From: Arcuatula senhousia
Taxonomy: Eukaryota > Mollusca > Bivalvia > Mytilida > Mytilidae
Assembly: GCA_963971305.1 (NCBI GenBank)
Contig: OZ020303.1
Location: forward strand, 32,538,106 to 32,602,105
Reading direction: 5' to 3'
Length of the DNA stretch: 64,000 bases
Made by a program: the position numbers and the translations under genes. Shown in pieces: positions 11,476-24,600 of this stretch. Position 1 is the first letter of the stretch. Each line of letters opens with the position of its first letter. The notes under the pieces were generated by a model. It made no database searches, was not told where the DNA came from, and saw only the letters and a program-made list of their open reading frames with translations.

Positions 11476-12870
11476 TTGGCATACCATAAAACCTGGCCTG
11501 GCCTCATTGGCTTGGCCTGGCCTGGCTTGGCCTTGTCCCATTGGCCTGGCCTGGCTTCATTGTCGATGCTTCTTTGGCCTGACCTGGCTTCATTGGCTTG
11601 GCTTCTTTGGCCTGGCCTGGCTTCATTTGCCTGGCCTGGCCTCTGAAAATTGGCAAGGCATTTGATTTGTATAATTAATTTTTGCATGCTTTATTTATTT
11701 AATGATGACCAAACGAAACATTTTAATACTTTAATCAACTTATTATTGTTTGAATAGGCTCTGCTGAGAAAATTAAGGTACATGCAGTTTCATCAGATAC
11801 CAATCTGACTCTGTAACAGGGCAGATGAGTTTCAACGCATTTTGTGTAATGAGATCTTAATTAAAAATAACTATTTCAAATTTTGTATCTACATATATGT
11901 GGTCAGAGAGCTTGAAAGATTTAAAATTAGTTTATAACAATCAGAAATCTATAAATAACTCTTAATTATTTCACCCATGGACCCACTGTTTAAAATTATT
12001 TATAATGTCTTAATCCTTATAATTTTATATAGTTGGGTTTAAGTATCTTTATACATTTTTATCTCTATTATTTTTATACTGTGTACTACTTCCCACCTGA
12101 GAGTTCCCAGTAAAAACTGACAAATTCTTTGCTTTTTTATCTTATCTGCTAAACTAGATCTGCTTGTGTACTAATGGATTAAAAGAGACATTTTTATTGT
12201 CTTAAGTTGCACACTTTAGAAATGATATTTTAATTAAAAACCGAATAAACAGAACTAAAATCATGATAAACAGTTATCTTATGAACAGTGCACAAGCTTT
12301 ACTCCAAACACAAATGTTTATTAAAATTACAAAATTGATATCTATATTTCTTCATTATATTTTTGACAATGTAATAAGAGTTATAGATTTCCGATTGTTA
12401 TAAACTTATATTAAATGTATCCTCTCGGACCACATTTGTTGTCATACATATAATTTGACACAAAATTTGGAATACTCTATTTAAAGTAAGATATCATTAC
12501 ACAAAATGCTTTGAAACTCATCTGCCCTGTTGGGTATCTGATAAAACTATTTATTCTTAATCATGTATTATCATACATGTACCTGTATTCTCTCAGCACG
12601 GCATAGCCAAACAATAATAAGTTGATTAAAGTATTTAAATGTTTCTATTGGTCATCATTGAATAAATAAAACATGCAAAAATTAATTATACAAATCAAAT
12701 GCCGTGCCAATTTTCAGAGGCCAGGCCAAAGAAGCAAAGCCAATGAAGCCAGGCCAGGCCAAAGAAGCCGAGCCAATGAAGCCAGGCCAGGCCAAAGAAG
12801 CCTCGACGATGAAGCCAGGCCAGGCCAATAGGACAAGACCAGGCCATGCCAGGTTCTATAGTATGCCATA
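11476..12870. mobile_element. fold-back element with GGCCTGGC-repeat ends (about 1.4 kb)
   Basis: The two arms (about 11476-11965 and 12375-12870) are imperfect inverted copies nearly 500 bp long around a spacer of about 400 bp. The outer 20 bases match (GGCATAC-ATA-AACCTGGC). Then come degenerate tandem runs of GGCCTGGCCTGGCTTCATT on the left, and their complement on the right. Next are matching unique blocks (GCATG..TTTATTTA, CAAC(T)TATTATTGTTTG, CATCTGCCCTGTT). No coding sequence inside. Long arms with terminal tandem repeats recall Foldback-type elements; superfamily is not established. Confidence 0.8.
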
Positions 12871-12873
12871 GTA

Positions 12874-14640
12874 AATTAATGAAGGCCTAAGACAACTCCA
12901 GTCAAAACACTACATTGAAATAAATCAACCAGATGATCCTACACTTAAAACCAATTTGAGAGATTTGATTAATAACGTGTGGGATAAAAATGAAAGTGAA
13001 AAGACAACGTTTGATTTCTTATGTGGTGAAATAAAACTTGGTAGATTGTTTCTGCTTCCAAAATTACATAAAATTGAAAAAGATACACAAATGGCATAGT
13101 GTTATTTATGGAGTGGAGTGGAGTGTTGGAGTGGAGTCATGGAGTGGAGTCCTGGAGTGGAGTCATGGAGTGGAGTCGTGAAGTGAAGTGTTGGAGTTGA
13201 GTCCTGTTAATAATTGGAGTTGTGGTCTACATTAACTAACAGGCACAGGCAACATTGATCTCAAACAAACAAAAATAAATACTGGTATATACTTACTAAA
13301 GATTATGATGCTAACATTTTGCTGATATTACAAAGTGCTGATAGTGTAAAGGGTTCATGGTATCAGAGGATTGCTTTCTATAATCATTTATAAAAAAAAT
13401 GTTCGTCTGCAACTTATATGATAAGGTATAAGCGGGATAAGAGATGATAGTAATCTCTGCTATGAACTATTGTAGAATTGAGAACACTTGCTTTCCATAC
13501 TCTGTTTGGTCAGATTTTATTGTATCAAATGTTACCTTCCACTTTACCTGAACAGTGTATGTACTAATAGGCAACCCTGGCAGAAGAGTTTAATTGTTGT
13601 ATTTAATTGCCTTTTTATAACTCAATGTTTTTATTGCTGGTAACAACTTGTCACCCCTGGAACCGAAACAATATATACAAGTAAAGTTTGGTACCCTATA
13701 GGTAAAGACCATTAAATTAATTTTAGGTGTTTTAGGTTGTGTTAAAATTTCATTTACTGCAAAGAACTTTCATTTTTTTTCCTTTCTGGGTGGAAACTCA
13801 CCAACTTGCAATGAAACAATAAGCATGACCCAAGTGATAATAAGAGATGATCTCAAAACAGCATTTCAATCATGCATATGTGACAATGTGGACACGAAAA
13901 GTTTTCCAACACATTGCTTGCATTTTAATTATCACTCCAACACTCCACTCCATGACTCCACTCCACGACTCCACTCCAACACTCCATCCACTCCACTCCA
14001 ACACTCCACTCCATAAATTACACTATATATATGCCCTTACAAATATCATGAATGGATCAAAAGTTACTACGAAACTACCGGTATGCAGACTGATAATTTC
14101 TCAGATTAACTCGGTCACTGAGCGAATAAGTCAAATAATAGACTATTTCTTGATACATATCGTTAAACGACAAAACACATATATAAGAGACAGCTCAGAC
14201 TTGATAAACAAAATAGAATCAATTGAACACTCTCAAGACTGTCTTCTAACTACCTTTGATATATCTAGCATGTACACAAACTAAGAGTTTGAAGAACTGA
14301 TCACTGCAGTAAAAACAACAAGGAATGAAAAGATTATAAACGATTATATCATTCCGACACCTTCAATTGGAATAATTGGTTCCCTAGTAAGATTTTTACT
14401 AGAAAACAATTACTTTAAATTTAATGAAAAGTTTTACAAACAAAAAATCGCAGCCAGTATGGGTTCTAAATGTAGTCCAGAGATTTGTGATATCAGGGCG
14501 TTTGAAGTCATACAAGAATTTTAAACAGCTTTGGCAGCTCCGTTATGGAGATGACGGCCTTATAACATAATCGGGAAGCTGAACTCTTCCGAATTGCTAA
14601 TTCACACCACAACCTATTGGTTATAAGGAAGTAAATTTTT
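12874..14640 (+). pseudogene. Penelope-like reverse transcriptase, dead and interrupted
   Basis: Fragment one (12874-13096) reads NEGLRQLQSKHYIE..PDDPT and then GRLFLLPKLHK, the fingers region of Penelope-like RTs. Fragment two (about 14045-14640) reads LPVCRLIISQINSVTERIS, LLTTFDISSMYTN, then a stop. It continues with the AASMGSKCSPEI block and RYGDDG at 14541-14558, the catalytic motif, followed by stops. A fold-back element at 13097-14025 splits the gene between the two fragments. The 5' end stops where the GGCCTGGC element ends. No GIY-YIG endonuclease is seen. Clearly non-functional. Confidence 0.8.
13097..14025. mobile_element. fold-back element with GGAGTGGAGT-repeat ends (929 bp)
   Basis: The ends are inverted: TAGTGT-ATTTATGGAGTG on the left and its complement (one mismatch) on the right. 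Each arm continues with degenerate GGAGTGGAGTCATGGAGT-type tandem repeats (left to about 13200; right 13935-14015). The inside has no recognisable gene. It lies inside the Penelope-like RT, so it inserted after that copy. The plan resembles its neighbour at 11476-12870, with a different repeat unit. Confidence 0.82.
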
Positions 14641-16549
14641 CCATTGCCCGTTTTGTCATGCGTGTTAACGTTTTGGACCATCACTCAAAGAGGACAAAAA
14701 TTTTTAACATTTTACTCACTTTTCTGGAAAGTTTCATCCCTTTGGGTGTAAATGGGAACCCAGAATCCATAGGTTACCGCAGGAAAAATTCACTTAAAAT
14801 TGGCCACTTGGTTACCACCAAGCATCAAGCATCATTTCAAAAGTCAAAATTTGGGACGTGTCCCGGCCCTTCAAAAATAGAATATTTTAGTTTTGTTCTA
14901 TTGGGTCCCTGGAGTTAATATGCTCTTAATAATGTTTATAATAAATTTGCTTATTTTATCAATTTGATTGGACTTCATTATCTCTTATAATAAAAAAAAT
15001 TAGCAATATTCACTTCTACCCGTCATCTTGGGTGTAAAATCCAGGTGGCGACCAAATCTATATTTACTTCATTATAACCTATACAGCTCAGAAATGCCTC
15101 AGATTTTCAAATAAATGTGTTTTATTTTACCATCCCTTGTCTTACTTTGGCTAAAATGCAAAGTTACAGATTGATCAGAAGAGAGATATTCAAAATACAG
15201 CTACTTATATAAGGCTACTCGGCCAAAAATGCTGTGTTGCTTGCAATCTAAAGGGAATTAAAGGAAGCTATGTAGCAATAATTTTCTATTTTCATGACAT
15301 TTTAGCCAATAAATTACTCTTATCAATCAGAAAATACCAACAGAACATGGAACACTTATTTTATAACAAATAAGATTTAAAGTTTTAATTCCCCCCCTCC
15401 TCTAATATGTGCGGAGTGCAAAAACCCTTACTTCAGCCTTTTCAGGGGGTACATGTTTGTTGATGAATTTTTTGGAGGAATAAAATTAGATTTTTAACCA
15501 AAAAACAGTTTTAAAATGTTGAATGTATAATTATTATTCTTACAAAAGAGACAAAACAAACCACAAATTGAAGCACAAAATGAAATTGGAGCTGTATTTT
15601 AGCCTATTGTGTAACTGATTATTCAACGGACAGAGGTGACCACGGGTAAATTTAACATATTTCTTATAAATGAAAGGTAGGAAATGATTTCAACCATCTG
15701 AAAATGCAAGTTTCACTTTAACAAGATGAAAAACAACACATTTAATGAAAATGTATGTACATTATTTAGTTAAAACAATTTTTCATGAAGACAGACCTTG
15801 ATTTCCAGGCAAAAATGGGGGTAAATAGACAGTTTGAGGGCAAATTTTTACAATATTTTCAACTTTGACCCACATTTGATAAAAAATAGTGGTTATAGAA
15901 TTGTTTTTCAATAATGCACAATCATTTACTTATTGAATTGAACTGTTTTAATCAAGCTATGCTTCTCATGGAGTGCATAATTACAGGTTGCATATAATCA
16001 TACCTATACAAATCTTATGTTGCCGCAACCAAGTAAAGCGCTAAAAAAAGCACTTGTTCTAGACTTCACAACAAAACCAGAAGATGATAATATTTCCTAC
16101 ATTATTCTAAATACTTAAATATGCTTAAAACATCCTAAACATTTAGAAAAGGTTAAGTTGACCCCAAATTAGAGCTGAAAATAGCAAAAAATACTTTAAA
16201 AGGCAATTTGCATAGAAATTCCCATACATGTAGACCCTAAATTTTGCCAAAACTGAAAAAAATATAAAGATAAATGTAAATGTTTTTGGTTCAGATAATC
16301 AAATATAATCAAATCTCATAAACATGATAAAGTGGGACCATTCATGACATAATAAAAAATAAAATATGATAACTCAATCAGGAAATTTGGGTTTTATTTA
16401 AGAAAGCACTGGCATAAACTCAAAAGAGTGAGAAATGCAAAAATGTTTTTCTGAAAATCCCATAACATCCTATTGCAGACATAAAAATCTGGGCGACTAC
16501 ATAAAAAACTCCAAGATATAAACATAAGCTAGCTAGATGTTTCAAGGGA
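14641..16549. other. 1.9-kb AT-rich block, nothing recognised
   Basis: Lies between two dead retroelements. There is one 86-codon open frame near 14658-14918, without similarity I recognise. No inverted ends or tandem repeats found by eye. It may be an unrecognised repeat. Confidence 0.4.
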
Positions 16550-16556
16550 CCCCTAA

Positions 16557-19275
16557 TAATAATAATAATAATATAATAATTCTTTATTTCAAGAGGGTAG
16601 CACAGTTAGTTACAAACTAATCTTCCCTGAGGCCCTCATACAAAACAATAAACATAGTACAAAAGTTAAAAAAACATAATATAAACATGTAATGAGAACA
16701 TCCATTTTGACACATTTAATTGTACAAAATATAAAGAATATAATTACATATCATTGGAATACATACTTATATCAAACTGAACACAGACCCTCACTGAGAA
16801 TTTTTCAAAAAATGTTTTCAAATTATATTTAAAGGAATTGGTATTTGATATTATGCGTAAATCTGATGGCAATTGATTCCATAAAGTAGAGCCAGAATAT
16901 GCAAAAGATTTCTTAAATAATTCAGTTTTTGGCCATGGTACAATAAGGTTGCCTTTCGCTGAGTTTCTTGAAGTGTACTTGTTGCGTACAAACAAGTGTT
17001 CAAATTTTTCATTAAGATACATAGGGGCGTCTCCCTTTAAACTCTTATGGACAAGGAGGTAAGTATGATATTTAATCCTTGAATCAACTGTCATCCAACC
17101 AAGTTCCTTAAATAATGGTGCTGATAGAGTAAAAGGATCAACGTTAAGAATTAATCTTAATACCCTTTTTTGAAGTTTTAGGACTCTTGTTATGCCATCA
17201 TTATTGCAACCTCCCCAAATTATACAGCAATAATCAATAATGGGCAGTATATAGCCATTATAAAAAGCTTTCCTAGCATCCAAGTTTAAAAACTTCTGTA
17301 TTCTAGACAATAAGTATATTCTGGACGATAAGATGGAGCAAATGTGATCAACTTGATTTTTCCAGGTTAGATTTGTGTCAATTTTTACACCAAGTAATTT
17401 TTCGCAAGACGAGGTTTGCAAAACTTGAGAGTTTATTTCTAGCGCAAGTGAATCAGTTTGTTGGGATACTCGCTGATGTGTTCCAGTAATCATACATTTT
17501 GTTTTATTGATGTTTATAAACATATTATTAGTTTTGCACCACTCTTCAACTTTTAATAAGTCTTCCTGAATTTTTGGTTGTATTTCTTGTATATTTTTAC
17601 CTGACTTATGAAGCGTGGTATCGTCTGCATATAATTCTGTCATACAATTTTCCAAATAAAGGCAGAATAGAACCTTGAGGAACACCAAAATTTACCTTTC
17701 TTTTTTCAGAAAATATATTACCAATGTTAACCTGCTGTGTTCTTTCAGACAGATATGATTTGAAAAAATTAACTGTTTTACTACAAAATCCATAGATCTC
17801 TAGTTTTTTACATAGAATTTCATGATCCACAACATCAAAAGCTTTCTTGAAGTCTAAAAGTACAACCAACATTGATATTTCCATTGTTCATTTCATGTAA
17901 CCATTTGTCTACAATGTTAATGAGAGCAGTCTGACATGAATGCTTCGGCCTAAATCCTGACTGTGCAGGATGTAAAAGATTGAATTTTGATAAGTATGCA
18001 TGCATATGGTTTGAAACATGTTTTTCTAAAATCTTGGACAAAGTTGGTAAAACTGATATAGGTCTATAGTTTGTTGCAAGGTCTCGTTCTCCTGCTTTGA
18101 ATATAGGAGTAACTTTGGCATTTTTCAATTGATCTGGGTAAACTCCAGTATCAATTATTCTATTAAAGGTATAAGTCAGAGGAAATGCAATATGTGTTGC
18201 ACACAACTTTAGTATTTTTGGTCCTACATTATCACAACCTGTTGATTTATGGATATCTAATTCTAGTAATTCCTTAAAGATGTCATGTGCTTTTACTGCT
18301 GGAATTTCAAAAGGTACATGTCTTACATTCTTGGTTTGATTTTTTACAAAATCTTTTATCTTTGCATGATTAATAGGGGTGGAATTACATTGACCTTCTT
18401 GTCTTAGCTTAAATGCACAAGATGAAAAAAAGTCATTAAAAGCATTAGCGATATCTGTTTTATCAGTGATAACATTGTTGTTATCTGATGATAATTCATA
18501 GGGGGTATCATTATTGTTAGGATTTAGACTATGGATACATTTCCAAAGATTCCTAGTGTCTTTTGAGTCCTTTACCATATCATTATAATACTTCTTTTTA
18601 CAAGATTCAATTATAGAGGTGGTACGATTTCTCCAGAATTTGTACTCGCTCCACATGCCAAGTGTATGGTATTTATCTCTCATTTTAGCAGCATATTTTA
18701 TTTCATCACTGTACCAATCAGGCTGTCTTTCCCTTTTAACTCTCTTTGAAACAATGGGAGCATGTTTATCCAAAACTTTACATAAGAGGTCATAAAATTT
18801 CTGTAGACAAATGGAAGGGTCACTGTCAAACTCTATTGAATAAAAGGGGGTTTTGTCTAGATCAGTTAAAAAATCATTTTCACAAAATTGTTTGAAGTTT
18901 CGATATGTGATGGTGGAATGGGTCTTCTTTTTTTCCAAAATTTTCTCCATTCTTAATATACATACAGGGTAGTGATCACTGATAGAGTAATGAGGCACAT
19001 GACATTGTTGAATCTTATCCTTATTAGTAACATAAACATGGTCTATCAGGGTTTTAGAATCTTTGGTAACCCTTGTTGGTTCTGTTACCATTTGATTTAG
19101 TGTAACGGTGTTAATTAAATTTAGCCACTTTTGAGGGGGTTGATTCGGAGGCAAAAAATTCATATTAAAATCAATGAATGAAGCAGACTTGGAACAACTA
19201 GAAAATGTTATATAGCCACTAATAAGAAAAACATCCGCCCTATCTATTTTGAAAAAAAGCTGCCGAAACACTGTG
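16557..19275 (-). mobile_element. 5'-truncated non-LTR retrotransposon
   Basis: The 3' end lies at the left and finishes in an ATT/TTA microsatellite tail (16557-16580), as several LINE clades do. A 3' UTR follows, then the RT and the end of the endonuclease. The 5' limit near 19275 cuts inside the endonuclease domain, as expected for incomplete reverse transcription. Likely a jockey/CR1-like clade, but I cannot place it exactly. Confidence 0.8.
16744..19271 (-). pseudogene. endonuclease / reverse transcriptase of the LINE, frameshifted
   Basis: Reading from 19271 down: endonuclease end with IDFNMNF, LIDHVYV and ISDHYPV (the SDH motif near 18970), then the linker, then RT with KSTGCDNVGP, ATNYRPISVLPTLSKILE and SGFRPKHSCQTA. 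A one-base frameshift near 17870 moves the reading into LLDFKKAFDVVDHEIL and GVPQGSIL. A second break with a small deletion at about 17610-17690 moves it into LYADDTTL (the catalytic box). It then continues through HLGVK-like and IIDYCCIIWG blocks to a stop at 16744. All core RT motifs are present, but the two breaks make it inactive. Confidence 0.88.
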
Positions 19276-21660
19276 GTGTAGGGTCCGGGATAGGGATGTG
19301 CGTGGCTATAGGGTACCTGATATTAAAATAAAGTTCTTTTTGCTATTTTACTTAGTTTTTTCCAACAATATTTACTTTGTCAGTACAAGAAAAATATCAA
19401 CACATTTAGTTGTCTTAACTGCATGTATGTATTTTGCATAGTTTCAAAAGTTACTGTTACATGAAAAACAATTGTGAAAACTAATTTAAATGTCCCCAAA
19501 ATTGTGATTTTCTGCTTTTTTCAACTTTTTTTCAACTTTCAGCCCCAAAATAAAACTTTTATCAATAAAACACATTCAAACCCAATCTTTTTTTTTACTC
19601 ATTCGTGGCTCTATACCCCTTTGTCTCCGTCTGACGCACGTTTCGTGCATTCAAAACTTATCAGGGGCGCTCTACCAGTAAAAACAAAATTGTTGAGCTG
19701 GAATACAAATTATGACAAAGATCAACCAATGTCCAGGGTAGGAAAAACCTCATGGTTAAGACAATTTGGAAATTTCAATGGAAAATTCAAAGATTTGATT
19801 TGTTCAAATACAATATCAAAGCAAACATAAATCAAAGCGCTAAAAAGCAGAGCTAAATCTAAGCACTAAAATAAAGAACGATCTGTTTTTCAGCAACTTG
19901 AAACATGTCAATTTTGTTCGTTTGCTCCGCCCACTTATTATAAACATTTGTAATGAAATCCGTAATTTGGCTCAACCCACTTGAATATATAAATGACGTA
20001 TTGATTAAACGTAAAAGGTCAGCAACGCTTAAGTGGACATCAACTTTAGTGTATCGATATGTGAAATGTAGTGCACATTTACATCGTATTTATTATGTCT
20101 CTTAGTTAACCCAAGGTGTCCAACCCCCGTACAGTGCATTCCGGAAGTAGTGCGTATTTCCCTTTGTAAACAAACTTTAAAACCTATATATGCCTAGAAT
20201 TATTCCAAATTGCAGAAAATGTAAGTATTGAATAAACATTTTAAGATGGTTCTTACATGAAACATACATTAAACATCGTATTTATGTTGCAATTGCTAAG
20301 TTAATGTAAAATTTATTGAAAATATTTGAAATACGCCTGGATGTTGACAAAATCATCTACAAAAAAGAGGAATAAAATCAAACATTTGTCAATATAACCC
20401 TTATTTTCACAGGTTTTTTAAGCTTACAATATATAAACAAAACCAAACCTTTTCAGAAGATAATTGTTGTACGAAATGAAGAAATAAATGTTTTTTCTTT
20501 AAAATTGTCACTGTGCGGCTCGTAGCATTTATACTGTACGATACGTTGTGCGCTGTAGCTGTTTTACTGTATGGCCCGTTGAAATATTCTTGCGTTGTTT
20601 ATTTAGAGTTTGGTATTAAATTGAGGAATTATAGATGTTTTTTTTTCGGATTTAAACACTACAATTTTATTTAATCAAACTGATATACATCTATAACAAT
20701 ATACTTGAGCAAAGGGAAAATAGTTGCGGACGTTAATGAATGGATGTATCCGGAAAGGCGAGCGCATTCGCTGATATTAAATGCCTTTGAGCCCAACTGA
20801 GCTGCGGAGGAATACAGAGTTTGGTTGGTTGGATCATTCGTTCGTCTTACATATGTTTGTGCGTACGTAATGAGTTTTGTTCTGTAATAACTTAGGAACC
20901 AATCATCATATAGATATAATATTTGACCAGTTGGTGCACCTTTGATGGTAGACAGCATCAGTACCAAAATTAAGTGACCTTGAACTATATTTGTCGAGTG
21001 AATGACTCATGTAAAAGTTTTGGTTAAGGTCCATTTATAAGAAACTGCGAGTGATAGAGAGATGATATTGGATTAGCGGATACATCTTGGATAGTAACAA
21101 GGGTCCGTACCAAATTTTCTGCATAAATGTCCCCGGTGTCAGTTTTAGTTAAGGCCCATTTCTTAGCAACTACATGCAAGTTTACTAATTACGTTAGTTT
21201 ATGGTGCTGAATAAAAACACACAATATTAAACATACAGAAACAATCGATTTGTGGATGAAAAACGATCGCGAATGATTAGTGGATTAAACGTCCGTAACT
21301 ATTTTGTTTTTAATTTGATTTTATTCGTATACCAGTATTCATTATCAAAATGACATGTTTGCAACATTTATTAAAACTTAAATCGTGTCTTATCCTCAAA
21401 GAACCTTTAGTGCCCAACAACGAATTTTGGGGCATTAGTTCTACTCATGTCTGTCTGTACAGATAATTCCATGATGTGTTTCTCAAAAACCATACATGAC
21501 AATGCCTTAACATTTGACAGGATAGTTTGGTGTGACAATTAGTATCTTTTAAAAGCGTCCTGTTTTAGGGTTTATGCAGGGCATTTTTGTCCCATACGCC
21601 CATTCATCAATATTAAAAGTTTGTTAACACCTACTGTGCCCTTACATTCGGTGTTTTTGT
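19276..21660. other. mixed non-coding DNA upstream of the YqaJ pseudogene
   Basis: Mostly AT-rich. Around 19850-20100 it shares blocks with 30950-31040 and 31385-31700 (AAAGAACGA.CTGTTTTTCA, GTAAAAGGTCA.CAA, TGAAATGTAGTGCACATTTA), so it holds a dispersed repeat. AAAAT-GTAAGTATT near 20217 could be the donor of a non-coding first exon for the gene at 21679, which is a guess. Two related 40-bp blocks (GTTAAGG.CCATTT) occur at about 21022 and 21147. Confidence 0.4.
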
Positions 21661-21678
21661 TTCAGAACAAACACTGTA

Positions 21679-24600
21679 ATGTCACAACAAGAAACATATC
21701 AGTGCTTGTATTGCTCAACAAATACAGCTAGTTTTGGAACCATCATTGATCACGCTATCACCATCCACCCAGACTGCATATTAAAATATAAATTAAGGAA
21801 ACCAGTATCATTAGGTCACGTGCGCATAAAAACTATAAAAGTTTTAAAATCGTACCAAATGAAGCCAAACAATCATCCAAACAATATTCACAAAAACATT
21901 GAAATTATTGATTACGAAAACGCAACAACTAGTCCAATTTAAAAAAGAAGAAAAAATGAAGAAACCATTGATACAAAAAGATTAAGAGAAGATGCTTCAG
22001 ATGATCATGATATCATTACAATATCTAGTATGGAAACAAATGATATAATGAATGAACGAAAATATGGATGTGTGTGATGAATCGAAAGACTCTCGATATG
22101 AAACAAAAGACGAGATCGATGATTCTGGCGTTATATCTGATATAGCTTGGCTTATCCCACAAGTTGTGAAGAATCTTAGAGAGGCTGGGAAACTAGATGT
22201 TTTCATAAAATTTCAAAATCTGATATCCAAAAACCTTTTTCCACTAGACAACATTGCATTTTATTGGTTTGCGATGTAGTTAACTGGCACTCTCTTGAAA
22301 ATACATCACTTATGCGATACAACGAAGTTGTTCGACTTTTTTGGAGAACGGGACTGAAGTTGTTCAAGGGGAAGTTTTTAAGATTCATGTCTGGGCCTAA
22401 AAACAATGGTAACTTTGTGTTAAATATTTCTGAAAAGGGTAAATACTCACCTAGCCAATCTGAAATAAACTTTGCCGTTCCAGACCGAAGTATTCTTGAT
22501 AAAATGGTGCCCCCTTTTTCAAAAGATTTATCACAACCTTCAATTTTATCTTCAATGATTGAAACCGTGTCTTCAAAGGATATAACACAGGGGAAAACCT
22601 TTAAGATATGCGTAGATGGTAAAAAAATTAATGCCTCAACAAAAGATGACTTAGGTCAAATTGATCTTTGGGATTACAAGGACAAGCCAACATGTAGAGA
22701 AAAACAAATTCGTTTAGACCAAGAAATGGAAATTATAGATAAGTGCACGAATGATATACGAGAATCTATGAATGGCAGTTCGACTGATCGGCCAATTTCC
22801 GAGAAGGTCTGTTCAAAATCATGTTATCAGTTCTCAACGTACTTAGCTATAGATTGCAAGACTTACGAAAGCTTTAGGTTTCAAAGCAGTTAGCTCACGA
22901 AAAGTTTCTAAAAATGGTTGAAGGAAATTGGCGAGAATCAAAATATGCCTATGCAATAAGTTCTATAAAAACCGTCCTGTATGATATTAATACAGTGACT
23001 TCTGATATAATAAAGTGCATTGTCGAAGTTGGGTTTATATCAGCCGGATGCAACGATGTAAGTCATCTGTATTCTCATGGAAAAACCTTAAACTTACAGA
23101 ATCAGGCAAATTATGTTTGTTTGGTTAATTTTTATGAAAGTACAAGTATAACACTTCATCAATCACCAGAAACTACCAAACAGAGGTCAGATGCATGGTT
23201 TAAAATAAGAGAAAATGCAGTTGCGACTGGTAGCACTTTGAATGCCGCTTTTGGATTGGATACCTTAGTGAAGCAACAAGAAAATTACAAGAAGATATTT
23301 CTAAAAATAAAAACACGCAAACCGAAGTTACAGAACAAATGCAACATGCGCTTGACAACGAGATAAATTGTATTGCAACATTTGTTGGAAAGGTGTTGCC
23401 TTTTTATAACCCTAAAGTATGCTTCGTCGAGGAGGGCTGCTATATGATTGAGAATTCTGGCTTTAAAGTTGTTGTGAGTCCTGGTGGTAGTTGTAGAATC
23501 AAAGGTGAAACCGAATCGTTAGGGATACCAATTAGTGGATTAGATATAAAGTGCCCTTTTCCTGGTAAGATTTTTACCACACCTGTTCATTACTCACTGC
23601 CTTCAATTTTCGTTCCTCAAGTTTTAAGTGGAATGGCTGCACTTAATACAGACCACTTATGGTTTTTATCATACAGCAACGAGAGTACATCCGTTATTGA
23701 TGTAAACTTCGATGAAAATCTTTGGAAAACGATAAAGGAAACAGCAATAGATTTATACAGTAATGAACCAAAATATCCGACAAAACTACAGAGAAATGTC
23801 AGCAAACTGAAAGATCGTATTAAAACATTTATAAATGAAAACACGAAGTTTGTAGCCGAACTTCCATCCATTGCTGCTATTCCATGCACGCATATGGCTT
23901 CAAAAAACACATACTGCAGACAGTTTCATGAAGCACAACACGTCGAATGTCGGAAACTAGACATTGATAATATTATCGACAATGTTGGTAGATTGAAGAA
24001 CGCCATCAAGTCCACTTATGATTTACACAAGTCTAAAGCCAGTAGTGAGGTGCTGATGTTCCTCATTTCAGATTTAGACAGAATGGCCAACAAGGAAGAA
24101 GAGCACGCTGTTCCTATTGGATATGCCCTGAAGGGCTATAGTTTGAAGACTGATACATTGCGTAAAATACTTGACGATTTGTTACAAGAATGTTTCCTAA
24201 AAGGATTGTATGTACCGGTCATTTCATTCGATGGTCAGTGGAATCAAATATCTATTCGTTCCAGCGATGACTCTCCATTAACTGGGGAACAGTTACAAAA
24301 GGATGTTTATGCAAAGACAAAGAGTCTATCGAAATCGTATATTTTAAATCATATTTGTAACTTGAACGTAGTTTCCCATTCAAATACTATAGAAGATTTA
24401 AAATCAAAAGTAGATTTAGAGGTTACCCTGGATATTTGGGGATGTTACACTAGCTCTGTTGATGTTGGTTGTGTACTAAATAGCGAAAAACCTATAACTG
24501 TGACTTCTCATATGCAATCTGTGAAAAACCAAGCAGTTGGTAGCGAAAAGGAGCAGCAAATGAAAGGCACTAAGAATGAAATATGGGAAAAAAACAGCCA

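Noticed and set aside
11397..11687. 96-codon minus-strand frame rich in RPGQ
   Set aside because: It translates the GGCCTGGC tandem repeats of the fold-back element.
13847..14284. 145-codon open frame as a gene
   Set aside because: It is a chimera of fold-back terminal repeats and the dead Penelope-like RT.
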